64,000 nt of DNA, taken from positions 124,001 to 188,000 of the forward strand of contig MAAR01000011.1 of NCBI GenBank assembly GCA_002162765.1. Direction: 5' to 3'. A program made the position numbers and the translations under genes. Below, piece by piece: positions 55,701 through 63,594 of the stretch; the stretch's first letter is position 1; each line of letters begins with the position of its first letter. The DNA is from Flavobacteriales bacterium 34_180_T64. GTDB taxonomy: Bacteria; Bacteroidota; Bacteroidia; Flavobacteriales; Flavobacteriaceae. Below the pieces are notes generated by a model that saw nothing but the letters and a program-made list of their open reading frames with translations, had not been told where the DNA came from and did not search any database.

Positions 55701-56297
55701 TTTGCTGGTGAGTTAGAACCTCCAGTTTATAAAGTATTTGGACAAGGCTATATCTCTTATGGTAAAGCGTTAACAGTAATGTTGGCATTGAGAGATTTAA
55801 TAGGTGAAAAACAAGTAAATCATGTTTTAAAAACATTAACAGACAAATATCGTATAAGTAATAAGTTAAAAGTAAACTCTATTGAATTTTTAGATACAGT
55901 TTATAAAGTAACTCCAACTGAATATCATTCATTAATTAATGATTGGTTTAAAAAAGTAATTACCTATGATTTAGCAATAGAAGAGAGTGCTTACAAGGAG
56001 TTAGCAAATGGTACATTTGAAGTGACTGTTACAGTGAAAGCGAAACGCTTTGAAACGTTAAACAGTGGAGCAATCGAACAAGTTTTAATTGATGAACCCG
56101 TAAAAATAGGAGTATTTACAACACATCCATCAAATGTAAAAGATGATAGTTCAATGTTGCATTACGAATCAAATCATATCAATAAAGAAATAACAGAGAT
56201 TAAAATCATTGTCAACGCATTACCTAGTTACATTGCCATAGATCCTTATGGAACACGATCTGATGAGAATACTGTTGACAATCTTTATGCGTATTAA
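52740..56297 (+). CDS. ABC-2 permease fused to M1-type aminopeptidase domain (module 2)
   Basis: The 1185-residue protein has two ABC-2 permease-like halves (about 15-270 and 320-590, about twelve helices, each followed by a W-R-E-R-G or S-S-x-x-K coupling-type motif) and then a large extracytoplasmic M1-type peptidase region (about 600-1185). The zinc site is HEVAHQWWGH (H927, E928, H931) with Glu 951 in FVEGLAKY; a Tyr-containing segment FGQGYISYGKAL follows. The GxMEN exopeptidase motif is replaced by HPGVISMVED. The C-terminal 110 residues are a beta domain that is missing in the module 1 copy. Substrate could be a peptide that is cleaved and handled at the membrane; this is inferred from domains only. 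Confidence 0.92.
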   Translation: MFKKLLQFEVFYQLKQRAFPIFAILFIALGVFVGRQGFAPKGVDFNSVYQVYFHTSLFTLGSVFIIMFFAISAMLRDKQHNMENLIYSSSIKKSHYFWSRFLGTFIFSVSAFTPFILGYIIGNYFSDLDPERLGDFQLLTYLQPWLYIVLPNIFICSTIVFSVSTLTKNSTATYVSAVFIYMLYFVSSIFLNSPLLAQAVPASPESMVIAAVADPFGIAAFFEQTQYWTPFQKNTELLSFSGLFLMNRVVWILVSVGLLFGTYRMFSFRKITKKVKKESKKSTKKIQILAYQPMHALHNFKAQQMAFFSLLKLELKSVFKSLPFIAVLLMWLFIVFSELYSTVVSGGEYGVSVYPFTNQLIDLIVDPLSIFSLILIIFYSSEIVWRERGLNFNTIVDATPVKNWVFFVSKFTALLSLPMILITSGILLCMLFQVSLNYTNFEFSLYASLFYHYGLQLAIFCMIALFINSLATNKYMGMGIFGLIVLLSLKSDVLGLQHPLTSLGFMPRVSYSNMNGFYGDSKLFNHIAMYWLALGLLLTVLSFKIWNRGAVANFSVKLKQLLYSWTKLQKLTTSLLMVLFIGFGSLVFYNTNIVSDYVTVNDQLDFREQYEKKFKIHKSLDRPHPSSKTTEVAIFPKERRYSIKANYILKNKSDQPLSEVFITERIPLEHITIENASLVAHDAFYGTYLFQFETPLQPNDSVVYYFELKKALKGYEEDNAIVNNGTYIMHRNFEPILGYSSGVEITSRVEREKRKLPKRVVENNSDSHIELDDFKNEKIRFETIVSTDKDQTALSSGNLVNEWSENNRNFYHYKSKGSVIPMIAYFSAKYKSKKINYKGIAIEQYYNENHAFNIEDVENSTKVTLDYCQENFGAYQFDHVRIAELPSHWSFGGFAHPGVISMVEDRLYLANVSPPNTFNLVAKRTIHEVAHQWWGHTLSAKPVAGGSLFVEGLAKYTEAVVMEKMYGKSAIYELSENARSRYFSGRSFAGELEPPVYKVFGQGYISYGKALTVMLALRDLIGEKQVNHVLKTLTDKYRISNKLKVNSIEFLDTVYKVTPTEYHSLINDWFKKVITYDLAIEESAYKELANGTFEVTVTVKAKRFETLNSGAIEQVLIDEPVKIGVFTTHPSNVKDDSSMLHYESNHINKEITEIKIIVNALPSYIAIDPYGTRSDENTVDNLYAY

Positions 56298-56456
56298 AAT
56301 GTTATGCAGTGCTTCTTATTTTTATTAAATATGTATTTATGAATTCATCTTTATATCACTTGTATACACGTGTAAATCATTTTAGAATTTACAATACTAA
56401 ATTTTGAAGCCATATATGTCGTATATTTATGAAAGACTAATCAACATCCATGAATT

Positions 56457-57512
56457 ATGAACACAAAAAACATAAAGGCCTATGGTACGGAAGCTCCAGA
56501 TGCCAATTTAAAGCCATTGGACATCAAAAGGAGAGAAGTTACTATAAATGATGTGGAGATCGATATATTGTATTGTGGTGTTTGCCACTCCGACTTGCAT
56601 TTTGCACGAAATGACTGGGGAATGACCCAATACCCTGTAGTTCCTGGACATGAAATAGTTGGGAAAGTCTTAAATGTAGGAGCGTCTGTAAAACACATTA
56701 AGGTAGGTGATTTAGTTGCTGTAGGCTGTTTAGTTGATTCTTGTAGAACTTGTAATAATTGTAAAAACGATTTGGAACAATATTGTCCTGAATGGGTTGG
56801 AACTTACGGAGGCTATGATAAACATTTAGATACGAATACTCATGGAGGATATTCTGAAACTATAGTTGTTGAAGAAGCTTTCGTTTTAAGCATTCCTGAA
56901 AATCTAGATTTGGCAGGTATTGCACCGGTATTATGTGCAGGAATTACCACTTGGTCTCCATTACGTCATTGGAAAGTTGGGAAAGATAGTAAAGTAGCTG
57001 TTATTGGTTTAGGCGGATTGGGTCATATGGCTATTAAATTAGCAGATGCTTTAGGAGCTCACGTTACCTTATTTTCAAGAACATCCAATAAGATTCAAGA
57101 TGGATTAGATTTGGGTGCAGATCAGGTTATCATTTCTACTGATGAAACACAAATGGAACGTGTAATGGGCAATTTTGACATCATTATTGATACGGTTCCT
57201 TATGAACATGATTTAAATCCGTATATCGGCACATTGAATACTAATGGCACATTGGTTGTTGTTGGTTATTTAGGGCCATTAGATCCGATGTTGGTTACTG
57301 TTCCAATGATTATGGGTCGAAAAAGCGTCGCGGGCTCTTTAATTGGAGGTATTGCAGAAACACAAGAATTATTAGACTTTTGTGGAAAACATAATATTAC
57401 TTCGGATATTGAGCTTATTAATATTCAAGATATTAATCAAGCCTATCAACGCATGCTTAAAAGCGATGTGCATTATCGATTTGTTATTGATATGAAGTCG
57501 CTTAAAAGTTAA
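56457..57512 (+). CDS. Zinc-dependent NAD(P) alcohol dehydrogenase, YahK/CAD type
   Basis: The 351-residue cytoplasmic enzyme belongs to the cinnamyl-alcohol dehydrogenase/YahK branch of zinc MDR enzymes and should reduce aldehydes with NADPH. Catalytic zinc ligands are C40 (CGVCHSD), H65/E66 (PGHEIVG) and a later Cys in VLCAGITTW; the structural zinc Cys are C96, C99, C102 and C110 (SCRTCNNCKNDLEQYC). The Rossmann motif is GLGGLG near 178-183. Everything needed for activity is present. It follows module 2 by 159 bases and precedes a convergent slipin gene; no operon partner is evident. A clear -7 element is not seen. Confidence 0.94.
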   Translation: MNTKNIKAYGTEAPDANLKPLDIKRREVTINDVEIDILYCGVCHSDLHFARNDWGMTQYPVVPGHEIVGKVLNVGASVKHIKVGDLVAVGCLVDSCRTCNNCKNDLEQYCPEWVGTYGGYDKHLDTNTHGGYSETIVVEEAFVLSIPENLDLAGIAPVLCAGITTWSPLRHWKVGKDSKVAVIGLGGLGHMAIKLADALGAHVTLFSRTSNKIQDGLDLGADQVIISTDETQMERVMGNFDIIIDTVPYEHDLNPYIGTLNTNGTLVVVGYLGPLDPMLVTVPMIMGRKSVAGSLIGGIAETQELLDFCGKHNITSDIELINIQDINQAYQRMLKSDVHYRFVIDMKSLKS

Positions 57513-57743
57513 GGCGTTTGACATTAAGGCAAAAATGCGGTTCTAAAAAACAAAGATGTATGGATGCCATTGTAAAGGGATAACAAATCATTATGACATG
57601 TGTGGGTGTGAAATGGCTTTATCGTTTTGGTTAAAGAAGCCATTGTTAATGAGGTTACAATAGATTATTTTTTTTCAACCTGTTATTAGGATAGCTTTAA
57701 TGGCTCCGTCTTGAGGAGGGATAGTTCTAAAACAATATTTATT

Positions 57744-58499
57744 TTATGATTTAACAATTTTAGATTTTCTCTTTTTTATAGGCAGTACTTCTTCTGGGAA
57801 AGGGAAAAGAATGGTTGAGTTTTTTTCCGCAGCAATATTAGACAAGGTTTGGTACAAACGTAACTTAATGGCTGATGGCGACTGATCAATTAGTTTTCCA
57901 GCCTCAAGCAACTTACCTGCTGCTTGTTCTTCTGCCAATGCCAATATAATTCGCGCTCTACGAGAGCGTTCAGCCTCTGCTTGATTAGCCATCATTCGGC
58001 GCATATTCTCAGGCAATTGAATGTCTTTTATTTTAACATCACTAATTTTAATGCCCCATTCTTTGGTTTCTTGTTCAACAATTTCTTTAATGTTTTTTCC
58101 CATTTCTTCACGTTTAGAAAGAATGGTATCCAATTCGACCTTTCCACAAACATCCCTTAGAGCTGCTTGTGCCAATTGGGTAATGGCAAATTTGTATTCT
58201 TCTACTTCTAAAACTGCTTTTTCGGGATTGTTAATTTTAAAAAAAACAACGCCATCTATACTACATGGCACGTTATCTTCGGTCATTACTTCTTGTGAAT
58301 CAATGTTGAATGTAATAACTCTAATGTCAACTACTTGAATGGTTTCAACGATAGGAATAATCCAACGAAAACCAGGCTGCAATGTTTTTATAAATTTTCC
58401 AAATCTAAATTTAATAGCTCTTTTGTATTCAAAAACGATCCGAATACCTGAAATAAGAAATAGACCAGCAATTATGCCAAGTATGATTAACCGGTTCAT
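57744..58499 (-). CDS. Slipin / SPFH-band 7 family membrane protein
   Basis: The 251-residue protein has one N-terminal membrane helix (about 2-19), followed directly by an SPFH/band 7 domain (about 22-180). Markers are VFEYKRAIKFRFGKF, LQPGFRWIIPIVE, SQEVMTEDNVPCSIDGVVFF, then ALRDVCGKVELDTILSKREEM and KIKDIQLPENMRRMMANQAEAERSRRARI. The C-terminus is basic. Slipins form membrane-associated oligomers and usually work with an NfeD-type protein, but no NfeD gene is adjacent. It is transcribed alone, convergent with the zinc alcohol dehydrogenase gene (231-base gap with no recognised element). A role in membrane organisation is the family expectation only. Confidence 0.93.
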   Translation of the reverse strand: MNRLIILGIIAGLFLISGIRIVFEYKRAIKFRFGKFIKTLQPGFRWIIPIVETIQVVDIRVITFNIDSQEVMTEDNVPCSIDGVVFFKINNPEKAVLEVEEYKFAITQLAQAALRDVCGKVELDTILSKREEMGKNIKEIVEQETKEWGIKISDVKIKDIQLPENMRRMMANQAEAERSRRARIILALAEEQAAGKLLEAGKLIDQSPSAIKLRLYQTLSNIAAEKNSTILFPFPEEVLPIKKRKSKIVKS

Positions 58500-59056
58500 A
58501 AATACTCTATTTAGGATTATAAAAGTATACTAATATGAAAAGTCAATGAACCTTTTTGCAATATGACGATTAATTGATTCAATGCCTTTTAATCTTAAAT
58601 CGCATGCCTAAGCTCTTAAGTTAAACTATACGATGAATATGGTTCATTCTAAAGTTACGCTTTTTTTTAAGAATTATCCGTGTTTTAGGCTTCAAATTTA
58701 AGGTGTTAGCTAAGTTGTTTATGGCTAGAGCGAACTTTTACTCACATCCTATTACTCTGTAAATGAAATGGTATCACTACATCCACAGTATAAACCTATT
58801 TACAAAAAAAATATTCGAAGAATTTCTTCTTCAATGTTAATGACAACGTTTGTGGCTCACGAGTTTCTGTTTATTGAAATAGTGTCTACGAAAAATCAAT
58901 GAAGTTCATTCACCACTTACAAAATATAAAATAATAAATCAGGAGTAAAATACTTTTTATACTAGCCTGTATCGAGCGAAGTATAGATGACGTAAGCGTG
59001 AAATGGCAACATGTATGGAATGGAGTTATTTTGTATATTTGAGTATAACACCCTTT
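58500..59056. other. Intergenic region, divergent genes
   Basis: This 557-base region between the slipin and TPR regulator genes contains no frame with protein features, no tRNA-like fold I can support and no strong terminator. The only recognised element is the -7 box at 59034. Confidence 0.55.
59034..59041 (+). promoter_or_regulatory. -7 element of the TPR regulator gene
   Basis: TATATTTG matches the -7 consensus 15 bases before the ATG at 59057. It lies within the longer frame that starts at 59003, so the shorter start is preferred. Confidence 0.5.
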
Positions 59057-60760
59057 ATGCCAATTAATCATATACAACGCATATTATTATTATCATTTCT
59101 ATTTTGCTTTCTTGTAGCAAACATTGGGTATTCACAAAAAACAATATCTAGTGATACAGCATTAAAACGACTTAATGAGCTAACAACCCTCAATAGGGAA
59201 CTCAACAATGAGATTGATTTATATTGGTCAAATTATTTTCAGCAATTAGAGCTCATCCCATTTATAGAAGAAAATTATACTTATATATTATCGTTTTATC
59301 ACCACAGAGGTTATAACTTCAGAATATTAGGGAATTCGAGAGAGTCGTTAAGAATGTATAAAGCTTTTTTTAAGTTCTACAACGAAAATGAGCTTTTTTT
59401 AAATCAAGAAGAGAAAAATGAATATTTACGAAAACGATCTTTTAATTATCGTGGGCTAGCCATTGCTTACGAAAAATTATCGCTATTAGATAGCGCTAAT
59501 TTTGAGCATCAAAAAAACCTCAAGTTCACAGATACCATGACTACCATCTATAAACCAGCTGCTATAAACGATTATGGTATGTTTTTATATGGAAGTATGA
59601 ACAATAACGATTTGGCTTTAAAAAATTTTAAAGAAGCCTATACCTTAACAAAAAAACACTTTCCAGAGCATTTTTTATTAGGCAGTATATGTGATAATAT
59701 GGCTGCAATAATTTTTGAAAAAGGTGACATTGAAACTGCAAAAAGATTGTATAGAGATAATTTTGAGTTTTATAAAAAAACCCTCAATGAAACTTATAAG
59801 GTTGTTGATGTGTATTTACTTGTAAAGGCAGGCTCTAAAATAGTAGATATAGAACTTATGCAAGGTAATTTAAAACAAGCAGCGCTTGCCTATACCGAAT
59901 TACAAAATATTTTTAATACATATGCTCCACTCCCTAATAAAAAAGAAGCAACCAGATTGGAGTTTTTAAAAACGAAACAACGGTTTCTCGAAGCAACCCA
60001 AAAGACTGATATAGCCTATGCGACCTTAAAGGAGGTTAACAGACTTTCCGATAGTATTAATCAAGCTAATACATCTAAAAGCAAGGAAAGAATTGCTGTA
60101 ATCAACGACATAATACTGGAGCGTTCCAGAAATAGCTTTAAAATTGAAAAAGTCCAGAAGGAAACTATAATACGCAGTCAGCAATTAAAACTATGGATTA
60201 TCTCCATTTCCTCAATTTCAATCTTAGGTTTTTTAACATCATTATATTGGCGTAGAAAGCAGCATATTATCAACGCACATAACAAACAACGGATTGCAGA
60301 ATTGCAAAATGAAAAGCTCAACTCCGAAATAGAATCAAAGCAGCGTGATTTATCAGATTTTGCAATTAATTTGACCCAAAGTCAAGAATGGGCTAAAGAA
60401 TTGGCATGTAAGCTAAATCAATTAAAAACTACAAAAGGAAGAGAACGCAAAAAACTATTTGATGCGTTTGAACAAGATGTCCAGAACAAAATTACTTTTG
60501 ATGTCGATACAAAAGCCTTTTATCAACGATTGGATAAGTTAAGTGATGCGTTTTACAGTGAGTTAAATTCTAAATTTTCAGATCTTAGTAAGACCGATAA
60601 ACGATTGTGCTCTTTAATCCGATTGAAAATTGATAGCCACGAAATTGCTACCCTTCAAAACATCACTTTATCTTCATTGAATACAAGTAGATATCGCTTA
60701 AGAAAGAAATTAAACCTTTCGAAAGACGATAACCTTGATGATTTCATTCAAAGTTTATAA
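59057..60760 (+). CDS. TPR-transmembrane-HTH signalling protein
   Basis: From the ATG at 59057 the product is 567 residues, with a signal-like N-terminal helix (about 5-27, ending GYSQ). The extracytoplasmic part (about 30-375) is helical with tetratricopeptide-like repeats (for example ALKNFKEAYTLTKKHFPE, IETAKRLYRDNFEFYKK). A membrane helix follows (about 378-398, LWIISISSISILGFLTSLYW), then a coiled coil (about 405-450), and the C-terminal 57 residues resemble a LuxR-like helix-turn-helix (KTDKRLCSLIRLKIDSHEIA, then LSSLNTSRYRLRKKL). Such one-component regulators are frequent in Bacteroidota. A direct target cannot be told; the small secreted gene at 60940 is the nearest downstream. Confidence 0.82.
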   Translation: MPINHIQRILLLSFLFCFLVANIGYSQKTISSDTALKRLNELTTLNRELNNEIDLYWSNYFQQLELIPFIEENYTYILSFYHHRGYNFRILGNSRESLRMYKAFFKFYNENELFLNQEEKNEYLRKRSFNYRGLAIAYEKLSLLDSANFEHQKNLKFTDTMTTIYKPAAINDYGMFLYGSMNNNDLALKNFKEAYTLTKKHFPEHFLLGSICDNMAAIIFEKGDIETAKRLYRDNFEFYKKTLNETYKVVDVYLLVKAGSKIVDIELMQGNLKQAALAYTELQNIFNTYAPLPNKKEATRLEFLKTKQRFLEATQKTDIAYATLKEVNRLSDSINQANTSKSKERIAVINDIILERSRNSFKIEKVQKETIIRSQQLKLWIISISSISILGFLTSLYWRRKQHIINAHNKQRIAELQNEKLNSEIESKQRDLSDFAINLTQSQEWAKELACKLNQLKTTKGRERKKLFDAFEQDVQNKITFDVDTKAFYQRLDKLSDAFYSELNSKFSDLSKTDKRLCSLIRLKIDSHEIATLQNITLSSLNTSRYRLRKKLNLSKDDNLDDFIQSL

Positions 60761-60939
60761 ACTTTAGGAACTTCATGTTTTAAAGGCGTTTCAAGACTAT
60801 ATATTTCGTTTTGTACAGTATTTGTCTATGGTTTAAATAGAGATTTATACAAGGTTTGTTCCTACATTAGAACTAACAAATAATTGGATAATCAACCTTT
60901 TATTATTTCAAATTAATCTATTAACCAAAATCAAATATT

Positions 60940-61437
60940 ATGAAAACATCCATCTTAGGTTTGCTGTTTTTAGGACTAACCAGCCTAACTTTTTCACAAA
61001 ACGAAATGGCTTTTAATGATAAAAGCACAAACATTCATGAGGAAACTTTAAAAACCGGTAGTAGCACTATTGAATTAAACCAAATTTCAAAGCGCATTAC
61101 AGCGTTTCAAAATGTAGTTTCTAAATACGATATTACTTCAAAACCAATTTACAGGTCTAATAAGTCAGCAACCTATACAGTTGTTTTTAAAGAAGCCAAA
61201 AATAAAATCACCAATGTATATAACCATGATGGAGAAGTGATTAGTGGGGAACAAAAGTTTGAAGACATCAAATTACCTTATATAATTAGCGTCGCTATTT
61301 TAAAAGAATATCCTGGTTGGTCTATCAATGCAGTACACTGTAGTATCAGCTATGAAAAGGATAGAGGCACTTTGGTTTCATATAAAATTAAAATAAAAAA
61401 CGGAACTAAAAGTAAAACGATTAAGGTTGTAAAATAG
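60940..61437 (+). CDS. Small secreted PepSY-like protein
   Basis: The 165-residue protein has a signal peptide (1-19, ending TFSQ). The C-terminal half resembles the PepSY-like fold common in flavobacteria: strands around ATYTVVFKEAKNKITNVYNH and DGEVISGEQKF, then a helix LPYIISVAILKEYPGW and a strand CSISYEKDRGTLVSYKIKIK. Related proteins are often misannotated as nicotinate-nucleotide adenylyltransferase; none of the HxGH-type nucleotidyltransferase motifs is present here. It is likely periplasmic and may act as an inhibitor or binder, as PepSY domains do for some proteases. Function is inferred from fold pattern only. It lies 179 bases after the TPR regulator gene. Confidence 0.7.
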   Translation: MKTSILGLLFLGLTSLTFSQNEMAFNDKSTNIHEETLKTGSSTIELNQISKRITAFQNVVSKYDITSKPIYRSNKSATYTVVFKEAKNKITNVYNHDGEVISGEQKFEDIKLPYIISVAILKEYPGWSINAVHCSISYEKDRGTLVSYKIKIKNGTKSKTIKVVK

Positions 61438-61535
61438 ATATCTTATGAGATGCTTCTGGGTTATCTGTTTTTTTTGAGTAAAATCCAGTAGATGATTGTA
61501 AAGAATATTCAGTTTAATCGATGCGTACAATACAT

Positions 61536-62300
61536 TTACTCAATACTGGTAAGATATTCCGAAATTAAATGTTTATAAGATCTAGACGAAATTAATTGCT
61601 CGCCATTTTTTAAATGGAATTTATATTCATTATTGCTGATATAGCTACATGATTTAATATAAAACTTGTTCACTATTAAAGATCGGTGAATTCTCAAAAA
61701 CTGCTCATGATCTAAATTGTCACTTAATGAATTTAATGTTGTTCTATATAAATGTGCTTTTGTATCCGTAACTAATTGCACATAATTGCCATCACTTTTA
61801 AAATACAAAATATCATCACTATAGATGCTTACATCTCTACCTTTTACTTTAGTTATAAACTCATTTATATAATTTGAAGTTTCCGATTGATATGTTGTCA
61901 ATAGTTTCTTGATTTTATCTTCTAAAAGCGATGCTTGCTTTTTCTTTTTGAGTGCTTTAATACGCTCAATAGCGATATTTAAACGTTCATCATCAAAAGG
62001 CTTTAAAAGATAATCTACTGCATTTATTTCGAAGGCTTTTAAAGCATAAGAATCATAGGCTGTAGTGAAAATAATATGAGGTGTGAACGTCAATTTTGAC
62101 ACCACCGTAAAACCATTCATATCGGGCATTTGGATGTCTAAAAAAATTAAATCTGGCTCTTTTATAGGAATTAAATCTAAGGCTTCATTGCCATTTCTAC
62201 ATTCACCTACCACGACAATATTATCAAAGGATTCAAGGAGTTTTAGTAAGCGCTTTCTAGCTAAAAACTCATCATCAATAATTACACATCTTAATTTCAT
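61536..62300 (-). CDS. LytTR family response regulator (third pair)
   Basis: The 254-residue regulator has a receiver domain (1-120) with acidic pair D9/D10, phosphoacceptor D55 (FLDIQMPDMNGF) and LLKPFDDERL. A Lys-rich linker (about 120-145) follows, then a LytTR DNA-binding domain (about 148-254; VSIYSDDILYFKSDGNYVQL, FLRIHRSLIVN, LISSRSYK). It is clearly more distant from the two module regulators than they are from each other: the linker is longer and the DNA-binding domain differs in several motif residues. It is 2 bases downstream of the kinase gene, so the two are cotranscribed. It ends 98 bases from the convergent PepSY-like gene. Confidence 0.94.
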   Translation of the reverse strand: MKLRCVIIDDEFLARKRLLKLLESFDNIVVVGECRNGNEALDLIPIKEPDLIFLDIQMPDMNGFTVVSKLTFTPHIIFTTAYDSYALKAFEINAVDYLLKPFDDERLNIAIERIKALKKKKQASLLEDKIKKLLTTYQSETSNYINEFITKVKGRDVSIYSDDILYFKSDGNYVQLVTDTKAHLYRTTLNSLSDNLDHEQFLRIHRSLIVNKFYIKSCSYISNNEYKFHLKNGEQLISSRSYKHLISEYLTSIE

Positions 62301-62302
62301 AC

Positions 62303-63409
62303 CTACTTTATAATTGGTAAAACAATTTTTGCCGAATACAATTCTGGAGTCACAAAATCGGATTCAAACAAAAATCGATTCTGATAAAATTGCTTCAGTC
62401 TTTCTTTAATATTTATAAGTCCAATGCCTGTTCCTGGTGGTCTCACATAAGTATTATTAGTATTATAGGTGTTTGAAATTTGCAACACCAAAGCATCTTC
62501 ATGTAATTCTTGAGAATGCTCTTGTTTAATCGTGATTATGATCTTGCCATTATCTACGGTTGGAATAATGCCATATTTCACAGCATTTTCAACCAAAGGT
62601 TGAAAAATCATATTTGGAATTTTTAAGTGGGTCACCATTGGATCCACATTGTAATTAATAGTCACTCGATCTTGATAACGGACTTGCTCTAAATCTAAAT
62701 AGTCTTTAATAAATTTAAGTTCATCTCTAACAGTAACCAATTGCTCGGCATCATACTCTAGCAAACTGCGTAACATAGCTCCTAATTTACTCAACATTGT
62801 TTGCGATTTCTTAGTGTCTATATCAATCATAGAAGCGATTGAATGTAGGGTATTAAACAAGAAATGTGGTTGTAATTGCATCCGTAAGGCATTAAGTTGT
62901 GAGGCTATTAACGCTTTTTGATTATTGATAAACTTCTTCTGATAATCGAAGGCAAGAAAAACAGCACCAATAACCAGAAGCTCAATAAAACTTGAAAAAC
63001 TGCCAATAACAAGAACCACCATACTATTCCGTCCAAAGAAATCTTTCATATAGCCACTATTCAAATAATTAATGTAGTCATCTATTCGGGAGGCTACTAA
63101 TTGATGAAAAGCAGCCAGTAAAACACAACCCAATAAAAATTTAAATACTCGTGAAAATTTAATTTGGCCAGTATTTTGAATATGTTTAGTTAAAAAATAG
63201 GCGAGCGGTGTTAAAATGGCCCAAAGCAAATATGTTATCAGTATTTTTAATGAGGTTAATAACCAACTAAACGGATAATTATATTGATTGATTAAATGAT
63301 TCGCATAGGCTTTTAAAATAAAGAACAGGCTTACAAGCAGACTTACTATTACTATTTTATGAAAAGCGATAGGTAAGTTTTTATAATATGACGGTATTGA
63401 TGGCTTCAT
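62303..63409 (-). CDS. LytS-type sensor histidine kinase (third pair)
   Basis: The 368-residue kinase has about four membrane helices in the first 155 residues (about 17-34, 50-73, 88-103, 128-153), with one more hydrophilic loop between the third and fourth than in the module kinases. The phosphoacceptor is H182 in QLQPHFLFNTLHSIA. The ATP-binding region carries PLVENAVKYG and GTGIGLINIKERL. It pairs with the regulator downstream. Unlike the two ABC/M1 modules there is no ABC transporter next to it; the divergent gene starting at 63595 is a lipoprotein gene that may be a target or a ligand-binding partner. Confidence 0.93.
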   Translation of the reverse strand: MKPSIPSYYKNLPIAFHKIVIVSLLVSLFFILKAYANHLINQYNYPFSWLLTSLKILITYLLWAILTPLAYFLTKHIQNTGQIKFSRVFKFLLGCVLLAAFHQLVASRIDDYINYLNSGYMKDFFGRNSMVVLVIGSFSSFIELLVIGAVFLAFDYQKKFINNQKALIASQLNALRMQLQPHFLFNTLHSIASMIDIDTKKSQTMLSKLGAMLRSLLEYDAEQLVTVRDELKFIKDYLDLEQVRYQDRVTINYNVDPMVTHLKIPNMIFQPLVENAVKYGIIPTVDNGKIIITIKQEHSQELHEDALVLQISNTYNTNNTYVRPPGTGIGLINIKERLKQFYQNRFLFESDFVTPELYSAKIVLPIIK

Positions 63410-63468
63410 TAAAATTTAATAATCATTGAAAGATACTCTTATTTTAAAAGTTTATTTCCAACATTTAA

Positions 63469-63476
63469 TATATTTG
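63469..63476 (+). promoter_or_regulatory. Possible -7 element of the terminal lipoprotein gene
   Basis: TATATTTG matches the -7 consensus, 118 bases before the ATG at 63595. The long leader makes this less certain than the other -7 boxes. Confidence 0.3.
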
Positions 63477-63594
63477 TTATCAGTTTTATTTTAAATTACG
63501 TCTTATGAAACGAGCATGTTAAAAACTTTATCACTCAAAGGAATGATTAATAGCGAACAACATGTGTCCATTAAAAAACAATAAATATATCCAC

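Noticed and set aside
59003..59056. N-terminal extension of the TPR regulator gene
   Set aside because: A -7 element lies inside it and the later ATG gives a normal signal-like N-terminus.
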